A DNA stretch of 64,000 bases from Zonotrichia leucophrys gambelii (GCF_028769735.1 NC_088186.1:4155001-4219000); one strand, 5' to 3'; shown: positions 25,756-37,984, counted from the stretch's first letter. Notes: a model not told the origin generated them from the sequence alone. Translations and numbers: made by a program.

Positions 25756-26141
25756 CTAGGTGGGTACAATCTGTGTGACACAAACCCCAGGACCCCTCTG
25801 CTGTGTTTGGGGGTGGAGAGCAGCCCCAGTGACATCCCAGTCCCTCCCCCTGAGTGCTTCCCAAACCTTGGGACTCGGGACAACCCTGGCAGGGAGAGCC
25901 CATCCTGCTCTGTGCCCATCACCGGCTGCACACCGCTCGTTAAGGAGCAGCGGGGACACACAATTTCCTTGTTATATAAACCAGTATGGGGTAGAAAAAA
26001 CTGATTTAACGGCTTTAAGGGGAAACTTTTCTGCTGTGGAGCTGCCCTCGGTTACCCCTCATCCTCCCCGGGGGCTGTGGGATGGGAGGTGGCCATGGCG
26101 ATGGAGTGGTGACAGGGGATCGCGGGGGTGGCGGGGCTCAC

Positions 26142-26267
26142 CTTGATGATGAGCGGGTTCTGCAGCATGCTGAGCCGGACCAGCCCCAGCCGCTCGTTCT
26201 CCGTGCCCGGGCCCGCCTCGGCCAAGCTCATGGGCTGCCGCCGGGGCCCCGCTCTGCCGCTCGCCAT
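26142..26267 (-). CDS. CFAP77: CFAP77 first coding exon (partial gene)
   Basis: CFAP77 is a cilia- and flagella-associated protein thought to sit inside the B-tubule of axonemal doublet microtubules. This exon encodes 42 residues, ending in ENERLGLVRLSMLQNPLIIK. That closely matches my memory of the vertebrate CFAP77 N-terminal segment, where an ENERLG...QNPLIIK stretch precedes the first conserved junction. It ends with AAG followed by a GTGAGC donor (minus strand, 26141-26136). I chose the ATG at 26267 for its strong Kozak context (GCCATGG). The frame is open further upstream to 26783, but through a GC minisatellite, so a longer N-terminus cannot be excluded. The remaining exons are not in the window. 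TTF1 starts divergently from the same CpG island, as in human. Confidence 0.82.
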
Positions 26268-26361
26268 GGCGCTACCGGCCCGGGCGGCTCTGGGCGGTCC
26301 CGGTCCCGATCCGGGTGTCGAGGGGGAGTCTCGGCTGTCTCGGTGCCGGGGCTGTCTTGGC

Positions 26362-26640
26362 GGTGCCGGTGCCGGTCCCGATCCCGGGGTTCTCCGCAAG
26401 GCCCCGGTGCCGGTGCCGGTCCCGATCCCGGGGTTCTCCGCAAGGCCCCGGTGCCGGTCCCGATCTCGGGGGTCTCTGCACGGCCCGGTGCCGGTGCCGA
26501 TCCCGAGTTCTCTGCACGGCCCGGTGCCGGGGCTGTTTCGGCGGTCCCGCGGGTCTCTGCACGGCCCGGTATCGGTGCCGATCCCGGGCTCTCTGCACGG
26601 CCCGGTGCCGGTGCCGGTGCCGGTGCCGGGGGTTCTCCCA
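26362..26640. repeat. GC-rich minisatellite in the shared promoter
   Basis: Degenerate units of roughly 37-55 bp contain CCGGTGCCGGT, CCCGATCCCGGG and TTCTCCGCAAGGCCC or TCTCTGCACGGCCC blocks, repeated about six times. It lies in the CFAP77 5' UTR/promoter interval. All six frames are largely open because the repeat lacks stop triplets, so frames of over 200 codons here are artefacts of composition. Confidence 0.85.
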
Positions 26641-27423
26641 CCGAACTCGCGGCTCGCGCGGCGGCGTCCGTCTCCAGGCAACAAGCGGTGCGCCGCTCTA
26701 ATGGCTCCGGCTGGAGCCGCTTCCGCCGGCGGAACGGACGGGCCGGGGGCGGGGCGCGGCGAGCCGGTGGCGCGGGGGCACACCGCGTGGAGGTAACGGG
26801 AGGCCCGGCGGGACCGGGAGCGCTGAGGGGCGGCGGGGCCGGGGGGAATCGCGGGCTCTTCACAGCCCGGGGCTGCCGGGAGCGCGGGGAGCCTCCCTCG
26901 GTAGCCCCGGAGCGGCGGGGTCCGGCCCGGCCGCGCTCAGCCGGGGTTTCTCGGTGTCTGGGCCTAGGGCCGAGCTGTGCTTTGAGCCCCGCGGAGCTTT
27001 CGGGGCCGCTCGTTGCCCTCGCTGGCGGGGAGGGGATGGCCGGGACCGGCCGGCGGTGCGAGCTGCCCTGGGAATGCGAAATTGAAGGGCGCGTGTTTCA
27101 AACGTGCCCCGGGGTGTTGTGTGGTGAGTGTTTTGTACGTGCTGGGTGTAGAAGATGTCTAAAAATGCTCCCTGCCCTCTCTGTGTGTCCGAATCCTCCC
27201 GGCAGGGCTGAGCTCGGCCCCTCAGACACTCCTCATCAGAGAATTTGGGGTTTAGTGCTGATCAGTCTCATGTTTCTTTGTTGCTTTTAGCTTGGTGCTG
27301 TTTCAGTGCTGAAAGCTGAGTTGAACATAATAGTGAGACCTTGCTCAGCTATTCAAAATTAAAGCTAATATTTATTAAATTAAATATTTATTATATTTAT
27401 TAAAGTGTTTCTTGTTGTTGTAG

Positions 27424-27524
27424 GAAAGCACTTTGAAGGCTGGGGACAGCTGTGATGCTCATCTGTTTGATAAAGAAGGCACCAGCTTTTCCTAGGCACT
27501 TTACAAAACTAACTGGATTGAAAA
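27424..27524 (+). other. TTF1: Possible TTF1 5' UTR exon
   Basis: A 101-bp block lies between a TTGTTGTAG acceptor and a GAAAA|GTAAGA donor, upstream of the first coding exon. It contains stops in all useful frames, so it could only be untranslated. The first coding exon begins at 27685 after CTTTTGCTTTAG, so at least one upstream untranslated exon must exist. The most upstream one probably ends at 26792. Confidence 0.3.
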
Positions 27525-27693
27525 GTAAGAGTCTAAGATAAAATTGAGGTTCAAATTGTTAAGGTTTTGGGTGGGTTCTGTGCTTTTTGTTGTTTTTTTT
27601 TTTTGGGGGGGGGGGTGTTTTGTTTTAAACAAAACCAGTGTATAAATGACAACACTTCACTAAAACTCCTCTCTTTTGCTTTAGAGAAAAAAG

Positions 27694-30600
27694 ATGAAAG
27701 ATAAAGCACATGCAGGTGATTGTCAAGTCCAGGATTCTGTCAAGAGGAAGAAAAAGAAGAGGAAACCAATTGAGTCCAACAACAACCACGAAAATGCTGA
27801 AAGTGTGGAAGATGGAGAGCCTGGCCATGCTTCCCTAGTGCTCTTTGAAGATGCAGCAGCACAGGCTGAGGAGGGCAGGGAAAAGAAGAAAAAACTGAAA
27901 AAAAAGAATGAGCAGCAGCAGACTCTGCTGGATAAATACTTTGGGAAGCTGGAACATGAGATCAGCAATGGCACTGGAGCAGCTGCTTCCCCGAGGAAGA
28001 AGAGGAAGAGGAAGGACAGCAGCCACGAGCTCAGCGATGGCAGCTGTGTCTCTGAGAATCACAACTGCCAGCAGGAGGCTGCTGATTGTGTTTATTTTAA
28101 AAAGCACAAGAAGAAGAGGAAAGAGAAGCATCCTGGAGAGGATGAGCTGGGTGAGCTGCCTCCCTGTGAGGAGCACAGCAAGGGCCACAAAGAGAAACCC
28201 AAAAAGAAGAGGAAGAAGAGGAGAGAGGGCCAGGAGGACACAGAGGGAGCAGCTGAGGCGCCGCTGTCACCCCCAGGGCAGCACAGGGGGTGGCCTTGCC
28301 CTGCAGGGGAGGATGGAGGCTCTGATGCTGCCTCTGCCAGCACTGAGGTCTCCGTGGAGCTCCCTGCAGGCTTCTCCACCCCCAGTAAAGCAGCTGGGAG
28401 GGCTCCAGCACCTGCTAAACAGCCCTACAAGAGCAGGGCTTATATCACAGAGGAGAGCTCTTCAGACTCTGATGTGATGTAAGTTCAGGTTTTCTTTGTG
28501 GGGTTTTTTCCTTCCTCCACTCCCCAAATACATTCCTTTTGTTTTCTGCCCTCCAGGTTTTTCTTCATTCTGTTTTGTGTGTGTTTTAGAGAAAAACTTT
28601 GAATTTACTCAGCATTTGTGATGTTGGAGACCAACTTTAAAACCTCAGTTTGCTTGTGGAGATCCAACAACAATTTTTAAGAACACTTCATTGTAGGCTC
28701 TTTCCTCTTTTAAAACCATAGGTATAGAAATAACTTAGCTACAAACAATTCCCATTTAGTGGGGGGAAAAGAAAAGGATTTAGTTTGTTAAAATTGATAT
28801 TTATAGTGACCATGTGCATTTTAACCAAGCAGCTAGTAAGGTCAGCTAAACAATTGAATGTTCTCTGCAAATAAATGCTCATGTAAGTAGTTCTTGATGC
28901 CTTTGCAGTGTCTAGAAAACAAAACAGGAGCAGTAGTAAAAGACAGATGGAAAAAATGTGTGGGCCAGTGCTAGCAAGAGATTATTTCTTCAGCATGCCC
29001 ATGTGTGAGAGTTTTGTGGATTTTCAGAACTTCAGAAAGCTCCTTGATTAGTGTAAGTACAGAAATTTGGAAATAAATTACAATTATTATGTTAAAAGGT
29101 TAGAAATGCAAGGCAGTGGATGTGTGAAGTATTTTTTGTTCTGTAATTAATGAATATGTTCATTCTTTTAATGGCAGAGGTGTTGACAACATCTCCAGCT
29201 TGGAGTTCTAGTGGTGTATTTTATTTTGGGGTTTTTTTGTCTTTTTTTTAATATCAGGACACCAAAAGCCTTGGCCTCACATGAAGAGCACCAGAACAAT
29301 TCCTTTGCTGAGCTGGCAGCCTATGATGATGTCAGTGTGGATTGTGAGGAAGGCCTGGACTCTGTCACGAGTTTATTTATGGATTTGGATACTGCAAGAC
29401 AAGAACTGGAAGAGTTTATTCCTCATGTGAAGAATATATCAGACAGTTCAATCAGGAAAATGGCTGGAAGAGACCTGATGAGGTTTAAGGAGTTTAAAAA
29501 GCAGGGTGAGCTCTCTGAAATCCTCTTGCAGTGAGGAAGGACTGTGCAGCTGTGCTGATGTTTGGACAGTGCCATGTCTGTGTCACCCACAGTCTGGTTC
29601 ACTTCATTCCATTGATGTCTTTTCTGTTTCTGTTTTGGAGCATCTCCTTCCACATTGGCAAATTTCAGTCCAAACTTGTGTGTCAATTGCTGATTCCTAG
29701 CTGTTTTTGTCTCTTTCAGTTTTCTCTTTTCCCCTCTGAATTTGTTGATACCTGAAATGGGCAAGAGATGGTACTTGAGGTCTGACCTGTTTTTTTTTTT
29801 TTTTTAAACCTTTTCTGTATTTTAGGTATGGCTGTCAGGTTTGGCAGATTTACCCAGAAGGAAAATAAACAAATCAGGAAAAATGTTGAAGAGTTCTTAG
29901 CACTTACTGGAATAGACAGTGCTGAAAAACTTTTGTTTACCTCGAGGTATCCAGATGATAAAGACACCATCCATCGCCTGAAAACAGAACATCATTTTTG
30001 TGAGAAAATCTGTGAGTATTTAACTTTTTCAGACAGCTGAATGTTGCATTCTACAAGCTGGTGATAGCATGGCATATTCTGTAAAATAATTTTTGTTAAA
30101 AGCACTGATGTTGCTAAATTTGGTGAGAAAAGAAGGTGCTGACATGGTGTAGTTGATAATCTGCACAGTTCACTCTTCTTATTACCTGGTCTCAGATAGG
30201 AAAAGTTTAGAGATAAAATATGGTCATGACCAGTAAAGACTTCCAGACTTGCATTTGGGCTTTATGGCTTTAAGTGCATTATTTGCTGAACTATAATTAA
30301 GGTTACCAATGGCAGCTGTGAGTGATTAAGTCCTGTCTGAAATTGTTACAAATAAATAGGTGGCAGGTGGAGGAAACTGAGCCATGCCAGTTTTCCAAGA
30401 GCTGGGGAGCTCCTCAGTGCCCCAGGAGTTTATTCTGTGTGTTTGGTGGCATCTCAGGCAAGGCAGAGTAAAGGGCAGCCTGTCATGGATCAGAATGCTG
30501 GGATCAAACTACAGCTTTGTTCCTCTGTGGTTATTTCAGACACACAATCCTTCCCTCTGCATTGGCACATTTCCCTGATGCTGACTTTCATTCCAGTCTG

Positions 30601-33600
30601 GGAATTTGCTCCTGGGCTGGGAAGATTTGGCAGAAAGTCTCATTATTTCTGTGCCTTGCAGTCCCCTGTGCTGGGCACTGCTGCCCAAGGTGGTTGTGTG
30701 TTCCCAGGGGTTGTTCTCTGGGGATTTTAATTTGGTTTTTGCTGCTGCCCCCAGTGCCTGCTTTTCTCTTTTGGGACAGTCTGTGACACCCAGGGTCTGC
30801 TCAGCTCCTGCCTGGTCTCATGTCTCTCTTTAAGGCCGTGTTCAGCATCATGCCAGTTAAATTTAATCACACCTGGATCAAATGCACACCCAGCCCATGC
30901 AGTTTGTAGCTGCTGAGTGGAAAGAATCTGTTGTTGGCAGCATGGCCATGAAAATGTGTGGTGTTGGGTTTTGGGGTTTGTTTTATTGTGGCCTCACCAC
31001 TGTTAGAAATGTTTGTTAAAAATGATCCTTTCCCTTCCAGCTGAGGGCATTCCCCGGCCCTGGAGGCTGATTTATTATCGAGCAAGGAAGATATTTGACC
31101 CAAATAATTATAAAGGAAGGTAAGGGAATGCTTTAAAAATATTTCTGAATGCTAAGATCAGTCTGTGTTGATTATTTGTAAATTAAAAATGGATTCAAAT
31201 GAAGATCCTCTCTCCCATTTGTGCCAGTTACTGCACTTAATTGATAACTCATTTTCCCTTTTTGATTCCTCTGTTCTAAAATGTGACTTGATGATTAACC
31301 CTGATCACCTGCAGATGTTACAGCCCTTTAAGAGATTGAAATTATTTGAAATTACAGCTGAAGCTGTGCCCATTTCCTCACCCAGGTATACTAAAGAAGA
31401 AAAAGAACAATTAAAGAAGTATCAAGCTCTGCATGGCAATGATTGGAAGAAGATTTCTGAGTTGATGTCCCGTTCTAACCTCTCAGTTGCTATGAAATTC
31501 TCTGAAATCAAGTCAGGTAGGGAATTTTAAGAAAATTCATTTTGTGTAATGTTATTTGAACTGTACAATGTAGGTACTCTAAAAGTCCTTCAAGTGTGGG
31601 GTCTTTAATTAATTAATTGATTTGTAGTGGTGGTCCTCTTCTTCACACCACTGATTGTATTTTCATGTGGAAAGGTAAGAAAGATCTCTGAAAGAAAATG
31701 GAAAAAAAGTGGAACAAATATGACTCTTTATTGACAGAACTGACATCTAAAAAAGATGATTTTATGGGGAGGGCAGAAGGAATTTGGCAGCCAGGTTTAA
31801 AAAGAACAACTGGAGATTAAACTGTTCTTTAGTGTTTGGGCTGAACTCTCAAGCTTGGTATGCAGAAGTGTTTCTAGGACATGTGTTAAGAAGTTCTCCT
31901 ATAAATAAAAATCATGCCAAGTGAAACATTTCCTCTTTTACCTTTTTTTCCTTAATCACTCATGATAAATTATACCTTAACCTGGTGGCTTTTCAATTTT
32001 AGCTATTAACTATGGTCCATGGACAGAGGAGGAGACCCAGAAGTTAATGAGTGCAGTGAAGGATGTGCTGAGGAGAAAACTGACAGTAGAAAATGCAAAT
32101 TCCCTTTCCTCCCTGGAGCAGCCAGACTCAGAGCTGTGGATTGAGCGGGAGCAGCTGCACCAGGCACTGCCATGGACTGAGATTGAAGCCAGAGTGGGAA
32201 GTCGATACTGGAGACAATGCAAACAGAAATGGTGAGGGCTTGGCTGAACTGGGATGGTAAAATGTGTACTGGGGTGTGTTTATTCTGCAAAACCTGTGTT
32301 TTGTACCATGATGATCCTTTGGTAGGACAGGTAAGAGATTGTAGAGCAGAAAAGAGGCATTGCAGATGAATGTGAGAGAAATAACTCCTTGCTGGCTGCA
32401 GCAAGTTCTGTTTGCTGTGATAGCAAAGCCTGATTTCTGCCTGGTGTGAGAGGCCTGAGCAGCAGAGTTGACTTACATGCTGAACCCTGGGCATTGTGAC
32501 TAACACCAGCAGATTTATTGAGCTAAAAATAGATGATTGAAATTCTTATGCCAGCTGTTTAACACCAAACCAGCTGCTTCAGACACTTTCACATAACCTT
32601 GTGTAGTTATCTGCAAGAAATGTATCATTTTGAGAAACTTTCCCAACTGACAGGAATAGCAGTTTCTTTTTAGGTATTTTAGGGGAAACTGTCCCAGCCA
32701 AGGCCTGGGCCCCTGCTGGTTGGGAAGTGTGCCATCACATCCAGGTGTTCTGTGCTAAAAATATAATCAAGTCACTTTGACTTGCTGATTGGGGGCCCAT
32801 AAAAGCTGGACCCACTTTTGGGGTGAATTTGGAGACCTCACCTAGAGGTGGACACACTTGGAGGATTTTCCAGTTGTTGGGAAGGGTCCTGCCTGTGAAA
32901 TGGGGCTGCCCAGTGACAAGATCTAGATGATAGTAAATATTGAAGTAATTGGTGATGTATCTTTCTCAATCACTATCCTTTCATATAGTAATGATTAGTG
33001 CACTCTTATTTTTGCTGTTGCTAAAGTTAAGTGTATAGTTTTATTGAATGTATTATTTTACTTTTTTGTTGCCTTAATATTCATAGTAAAATAACACCAT
33101 TCTTTCCATTGATGACTGTGTCCCTTCAATCCCCCCTGTCACTTGGCAGAACACTGTCTCTCTGTGACAGCAGCAGCTTGGAATTTCTTGAAATGATAGA
33201 AACTTGTTTTTGTGTGTTTTCGAAGGAATTCAATTCTAACAAGCAAATTGACCAGAGGGCAGCAGTTGTTCAGAGGGACCAATGGATTAAGGACCAAGAT
33301 CACCCTTATTAAAAGGTACAGTGCTGAGCCCTGGGATGTTTTTTATCTCCCACTGTTTGAGCTGTGCTTATAAAAGTTGGCAGGGTGAGAACAGCCTGAT
33401 TGCATGTTTTGTAATCATTCTTTCTGTGGACAAAATGTTCTGTAATTCCTGACTGGGGGAGCTGGGAGCACTGAATGATGTCTTGAGTTCTGCTTTCAAA
33501 CTGCTTCTGTCTCACATTCCCAGGTTGTATCAAACAAAAGCAGAGGATGCCAGTGAAGTAAACTGGGATGAGCTCAGTACTGCTATTGGGTAAACCTCCC

Positions 33601-34597
33601 TTCTTTTCTTTTTATGGATAGAAAGGGCAGTGAAAGCAGAGGAATCAAAGTTCTGATACCTTTACAACTGGAGGAAATGTTCAGTTTGGAAACATGAAAC
33701 ATTACAGTTGCATATCCTGGCATAGCACTGAGCAGGAAGCCAAGATCTGAAACCCTTAATGTTCCAAATACTGGGGTGTTGTGTAGCTGTTAATCAACTA
33801 ATGGGAAAAATTATTATTTGATATTATGAGTTAATTATTATTTGAATTCCATCATTTCTACCTAAATCTAAGCTGGGGTTTGACTGGATAACTCAGTAAC
33901 AATTAAGCTTTATGATAGTTCCTTGCACCACTAATTCTTTGAACTCTTCTCTTTGCAGAGATGTTCCTAGAGACTATGTTCAATCAAAGTTTTATAGGCT
34001 AAAAGTGTCTTTTGTCCCTCTCTGGAAAAGAAGGACTTTTTCTGGTCAGTATGCCAGCTGTTTGTATGTACTCCTTCAGGCTTTGGCTTGAATTTCACAG
34101 GATATATATTCTGGTTCAATTTTTTCCTAATTGGCTAAAGTCTTAGACTTTATGCTTATTTTACTAATTTTTCTTATAACTTTCAGTGTTCTCTTCATGC
34201 AATTGCTTATGAAACTGTTCTCTTTACTACCTTGGCTTGAAAAGCTTTAAGACTGTGTATTTTAATTTCTCTTTGCACGTTTGTGTTATGCCTGATGTCC
34301 CTGCAGCTCCTGTGATCAGAACAATACAGAGATTTTGTGCATTTAACAACAACAGAATTTCTATCTGTGATGCTGTTCCTCTACAGATCCAATTAAAACC
34401 ACTTTTTTTTCTTTTTTCTCACAGAAATTATTGATTATCTGTATGAAAAGACACTCCCAGACCTTGAAGAAAAGTTAAGGGAGGAAGAGGGGAAACAGAG
34501 GAGTGTTGACAGTTCAGCAGCCAGGCAGCAGCAGCAGGCTTTCAGGCTCAGTGACATTTTTGACTCCAGTGATGAGAATGATGAATTAATGAATTAA
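27694..34597 (+). CDS. TTF1: TTF1, RNA polymerase I transcription termination factor
   Basis: TTF1 is a nucleolar Myb-family protein that binds terminator boxes downstream of rRNA genes, stops Pol I, blocks replication forks and remodels rDNA chromatin. Ten coding exons join with intact GT-AG sites and phases: 27694-28478, 29258-29505, 29826-30011, 31041-31119, 31386-31516, 32003-32231, 33226-33315, 33524-33589, 33959-34044, 34425-34597. The sum is 2073 nt, or 690 residues. Residues 1-261 are lysine-rich and acidic low complexity with many KKKRK nuclear/nucleolar signals. From about residue 345 ([10 protein letters not shown]) the conserved DNA-binding half follows: a Myb repeat at 433-475 ([12 protein letters not shown]...DWKKISELM), a second at about 477-552 ([11 protein letters not shown]...WRQCKQKW) and a third Myb-like region to about 635. 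At 690 residues it is shorter than human (about 905), the loss being in the N-terminal half. The start follows the acceptor at 27684. SETX lies downstream on the same strand. Confidence 0.95.
32680..32990. mobile_element. Possible degraded LTR fragment in TTF1 intron
   Basis: The stretch with GGGGGCCCATAAAAGCTGGA and TTTTGGGGTGAATTTGGAGA, preceded by TGTCCCAGCCAAGGCCTGGG, looks like an avian LTR U3/R region with a CATAAAA TATA-like box. No boundaries or duplicated target site could be found, so this is only a resemblance. Confidence 0.3.
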
Positions 34598-35557
34598 TTA
34601 ATTGATAGTCCTAAAAGCAATGCCTAATTTGCAGATTTCACTGGCTGAAAGTGGGTGCAGCTCATCACCTGCAAGTACCAGGCTGTTGGCAATGGGAAGA
34701 GTCAGGATTGGCACCTCTGACTGTTTCAGCTTGAAGATTGAGTTAAAGAGAGCTTTTGTGCCACATTTTATTTTATTTATTTTATTTTTATTATCAGCTC
34801 TGGTTTTAGAAGAGTTCATGTAAGCATACAAGTTGCTTTCTAAATGTCTCAAAATACTTTTTTTTTGGTGGAGGTGACAGCTGCTGTTTTCCCTTCATGA
34901 ATGAACTTGGTTTTACAGAACTTTATTTTTTTTAAATTTATGGGACTGGAAAAAGGTTTTCAGTTTGCTTTTAAAACTGTAACAATCAAGTGTTTAGACA
35001 TCTGTGTTGATGAAAACAACACAACTTTTGTGTTTTTTTTAAACAGGTATCTTATTCTTAAAAGCAACTTATTTTATTTTTTATTTTTGATGCAGACGTA
35101 CACTTTTCTCAATCTTTCTAGAGAAAAAAAGACTTTTGTCTATTATTATTCATCATTTCATGCTAACCAAAACAAGTAATATAAAGTGTTTTATTTAATA
35201 TTTGGAATACAGAGACAAACCTGTGTGTATATATATATATATCCATACATATATATTTTTATTTTGCCATGGAGAATTTCTCCATTTTAATAAGATGGAG
35301 GTTTTACTTGTGTTTTGTATGATACTTTTAACTCTCTGCCTGAAGTGATTATTTGTAAATTGACTGAATTAATGTAAAAAGCCCCAAAATGTATGTGTAA
35401 ATTCTTAGTAAGGCTTGTTTATATTTCCCATATGCTGTACTAGACAGTAAAGCAAGAAGATTCAGTCCCTGCCTTTCAGGGTCATTTTGATAAGTGACAA
35501 TTTCCCTCTTCAATTCTAGTAATCATTATTGAAAATCCAGAACTTTCAATGGCTTGA

Positions 35558-35978
35558 AATAAAGGCCTTGTTGGAGGGTCTGGAAGGTGACTTAGAGCAG
35601 GGATTTGAAAGGAAAACTTCCCATATTTAACTGTGTCTGCCTTTTGTCTCTCTGAGATAGAAAGCACTGGGATTTTGTGGGACAGGCACAACCTCCCCTG
35701 CACCAGCCCCTGCTTTGAGGGTAAAGTTTTCCAGCCAAGAGATGAAATGGGATGGGGGAAGGAAACCCACACCACCTCCACTTAAATCTTTGTGTTGCTT
35801 CATGGGTTTTAAAGTTAAAAACTGAAAAACTTGAATTTCTGAATCTAAAAAGTTTGTCTTTTTCAAGGGTTTCTTTTTTTTTTTCCCTTGAAAATTGAGA
35901 TGCTCTGAATTATGTGGAAGCAAGAGCACAAACAATGCCTGGTTGTAGAGTTTGTAAAGTAGATCTTGCAGAAATAAA
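35558..35978 (+). terminator. TTF1: Candidate TTF1 polyadenylation signals
   Basis: Canonical AATAAA hexamers occur at 35558-35563 and 35973-35978, about 1.0 and 1.4 kb after the TTF1 stop, with further ones at 36118 and 36137. The AT-rich stretch between the stop and these sites (34598-35980), including a TATATA run near 35227-35245, fits a 3' UTR. Which site is used cannot be told from sequence. Confidence 0.4.
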
Positions 35979-36144
35979 CTTTTATCTCCATGGTGAGTTT
36001 TATTTTATTCTTTGCTTTAAAAGAAAAACTGTTGTGGCTGAGTGGAATACACCTCACTCCAGAGAGAGAGAAGCAGCAATGTTTTATTGAGTGAAAAGAA
36101 TAATTTGACAAGAGTTTAATAAATTTCATGGAATTCAATAAAGT

Positions 36145-37335
36145 TTTAACAGTGGTTTACCAAGGTTCAAAGCTCACCTTATTAATGACTTATTCATTAG
36201 TACTAATTTAGCTGCTGTCAGTCACTTACCAAGGATCTGGTGTGAGTAAGGGATCCCAAACCTTGGGAGGTTTCCCTGCTCCAGGGCCTTCCTCTGGCCT
36301 TCAATCCATCTGCAATTCAGAGTTATTAGGGTGAAATTGGTGCTTATTAATCAGCAGTACAGACAGCACAGATGTTTGTTTTAGCTCTGCTATCTCATTC
36401 TCCACTCATTATCTTGCATATTTGGGCTTCAAAACCACCTTTCAAAATATTTTTCTGAGGAATTTTCACTCCCTTGGCAGTGAGCCAGGAGCATTCCAGC
36501 TCAAAGGGAATGAGCTCCTGTTCCTCCCTCCCAGAAACTACCCAGGAAAAATCTTGCTGATGCTCCTTAAAAGCAGTTTCTCTGCTAAATAGGAGTTGTA
36601 AACTTGGAGCCATCACTGCACTGGCTCCTTTTGGGCAAACAGACCTGAGGAGAGAGAGGTTTCCATCTCCCTTCAGCCCTGGGAATGGAGCAGTGAAATT
36701 CCTTCCTCTCGCTGGCTGAGGTGTGTGCAATCTGTTTGCACAGGAGCAAATCATTGCTTGTTGATTATTTCCCAGGTGCTGAAAGGCACAAAGAAGGAGC
36801 TTTTCCCTTTACCATCCTCTTCCCTGGCCCGTGGGATTGCAGGCATGGGGAGGCAGTTCTTTCACGGGGATATTTCAGTGTTACTGTAAAAAGAGCAAAA
36901 TCTGCAGAGGTTTAAAAAAAACCCAAAGAGGCTCCACAGAATGATGAAGAAAATAACATTGACAAAGCTTTGTGTATCAGACTGCATTATAAATAAGAGC
37001 ATGACAGATCCTTCAAGTGTAAAAGCACCCTAAAAACTCAGGTGCTTCAAGCAGATATGTTGTTTCAAGTGTTTCTCTGGCATCTTTGTGACCTGAGTGG
37101 TGTTACAGCACAAAACTCTTCAGCTGTGTGGCATTATCAAAGACAGAGACAGATGAGCTCCAAGGCTGTGTTTGCAGCACTTCAAAGCTGAAGAAGCAGC
37201 TGAAGATCAAACAGGGATTTGCTTTTTTCACCCCTCCCTCCTGTAAGATCTTAACCAAGGAGGTGGAGAAAGGTGATGCTGATATAACTTGGGTCAAAGT
37301 TACAAGATGCTTATGTAGCTTGAGGTTAAGGACAC
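36145..37335. other. Intergenic TTF1-SETX, nothing specific
   Basis: AT-moderate sequence with short open frames of no resemblance to known proteins. No clear repeat family is recognisable until the ATCATAACT repeats at about 37339. Confidence 0.5.
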
Positions 37336-37338
37336 CAA

Positions 37339-37426
37339 TATAACCTGAATCATAACTCTGTATATTTATACAACCTGAATCATAACTTTCTATATCTATA
37401 TAAACTGAATCATAACTTTTTGTACA
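37339..37426. repeat. Three-copy ~30-bp tandem repeat
   Basis: The motif AACCTGAATCATAACT (third copy AAACTGAATCATAACT) plus a TATATTTATA-like spacer occurs three times in a row. It lies just before the upstream LTR-like element and may belong to it. Confidence 0.75.
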
Positions 37427-37439
37427 GTGCAATAGCCAG

Positions 37440-37975
37440 TCTATGGTTAGCTGGTTACTTAAAGCTTAAATAAACAGAAACTTGCCAGGTGAATAATCTC
37501 AGAAACAGACAAGTGTAGCTATACTGGGAAGCAGGAGGATGTACAAACAAGAAATTGGCAAATATAATTCAAATTAGCCACAAAATGAAGAATTTAGATC
37601 AGTTAGATCCAGAAAGACCAAGGAACACCATAACTGCACATGGTCTGAAGACAAAGTTAAAAAGTTCAGATGAGAGGAAGACCTTGAGCCTTCATCGAAG
37701 AAAACCCCCAAGAACACCTAAATTGGGGAGGTGCAAGGCACTACAGAAAAACTATTTATAACCATGAGATAACATTATATAACATCATCACATACATGCT
37801 GAGCTAATTTAATGACATAGCAACATCAAGGAATACTTACTGTACAAATAAACCACAGCACTCAACAAGGGTGAGTGAGTGAGGTGGAGAAAATCCCCCT
37901 CAACTCCAGCACTGCAATAAACAAATACCTGCTCTGTAAACAGCAGTTTATGGTGTTTTATTTCCAACCAGTCTT
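37440..37975 (+). mobile_element. LTR-like element (ERVL-type), upstream copy
   Basis: The element shares a GACCTTGAGCCTTCATC core (about 37680) and a 3' module of AATAAAC followed by AAATACCTGC and a GTTTATGGTGTTTT tail (about 37916-37965) with the element at 39065-39560. The polyadenylation hexamer followed by a GT-rich tail places it on the plus strand. No internal retroviral gene is present. Boundaries are approximate, and the ERVL class is a judgement from the GAGCCTTCATC motif seen in avian class-III LTRs. Confidence 0.5.
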
Positions 37976-37984
37976 TTCGGCCAT

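Larger units (their letters stand above)
1..26141 (-). other. CFAP77: Probable CFAP77 intron 1 (no exon seen)
   Basis: No coding exon is recognisable on either strand in this 26-kb stretch. It lies directly downstream, on the minus strand, of the splice donor that ends the first coding exon of CFAP77 (GT at 26141-26140), so it is most simply the start of a long first intron. I looked by eye for the expected downstream CFAP77 exon motifs in minus-strand translations and found none, so exon 2 should lie beyond position 1. Short open frames here have no family resemblance, no splice-flanked continuity and AT-rich, repeat-derived composition. Recognisable contents are listed separately. Apart from those, 1-1674, 4108-7419, 7490-13369, 13531-16186, 16831-18589 and 18951-22766 show only ordinary AT-rich intronic sequence with homopolymer runs. 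The intron call is inference from gene structure. Confidence 0.6.
26060..27140. promoter_or_regulatory. Bidirectional CpG-island promoter of CFAP77 and TTF1
   Basis: A continuous CpG-dense island spans the CFAP77 first coding exon (minus) and the presumed TTF1 5' end (plus). GC boxes (GGGGGCGGGGC near 26745) and a CTTCCGCC ETS-like element near 26727 lie between the two transcription units. No TATA box is evident, as expected for a housekeeping CpG promoter. A plausible TTF1 first-exon donor (GTGGAG followed by GTAACG) is at 26793. Exact start sites cannot be read from sequence alone. Confidence 0.75.

Noticed and set aside
1..26141. Further CFAP77 exons on the minus strand
   Set aside because: I looked by eye for the conserved downstream motifs of the family and saw none. 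They are presumably outside the window.
26082..27290. 402-codon plus-strand frame over the CpG island, and several 200-codon frames on both strands
   Set aside because: They follow a GC minisatellite that lacks stop triplets in all phases, and they overlap the CFAP77 exon and promoter. Composition is Gly/Ala/Arg/Pro only, with no family resemblance.
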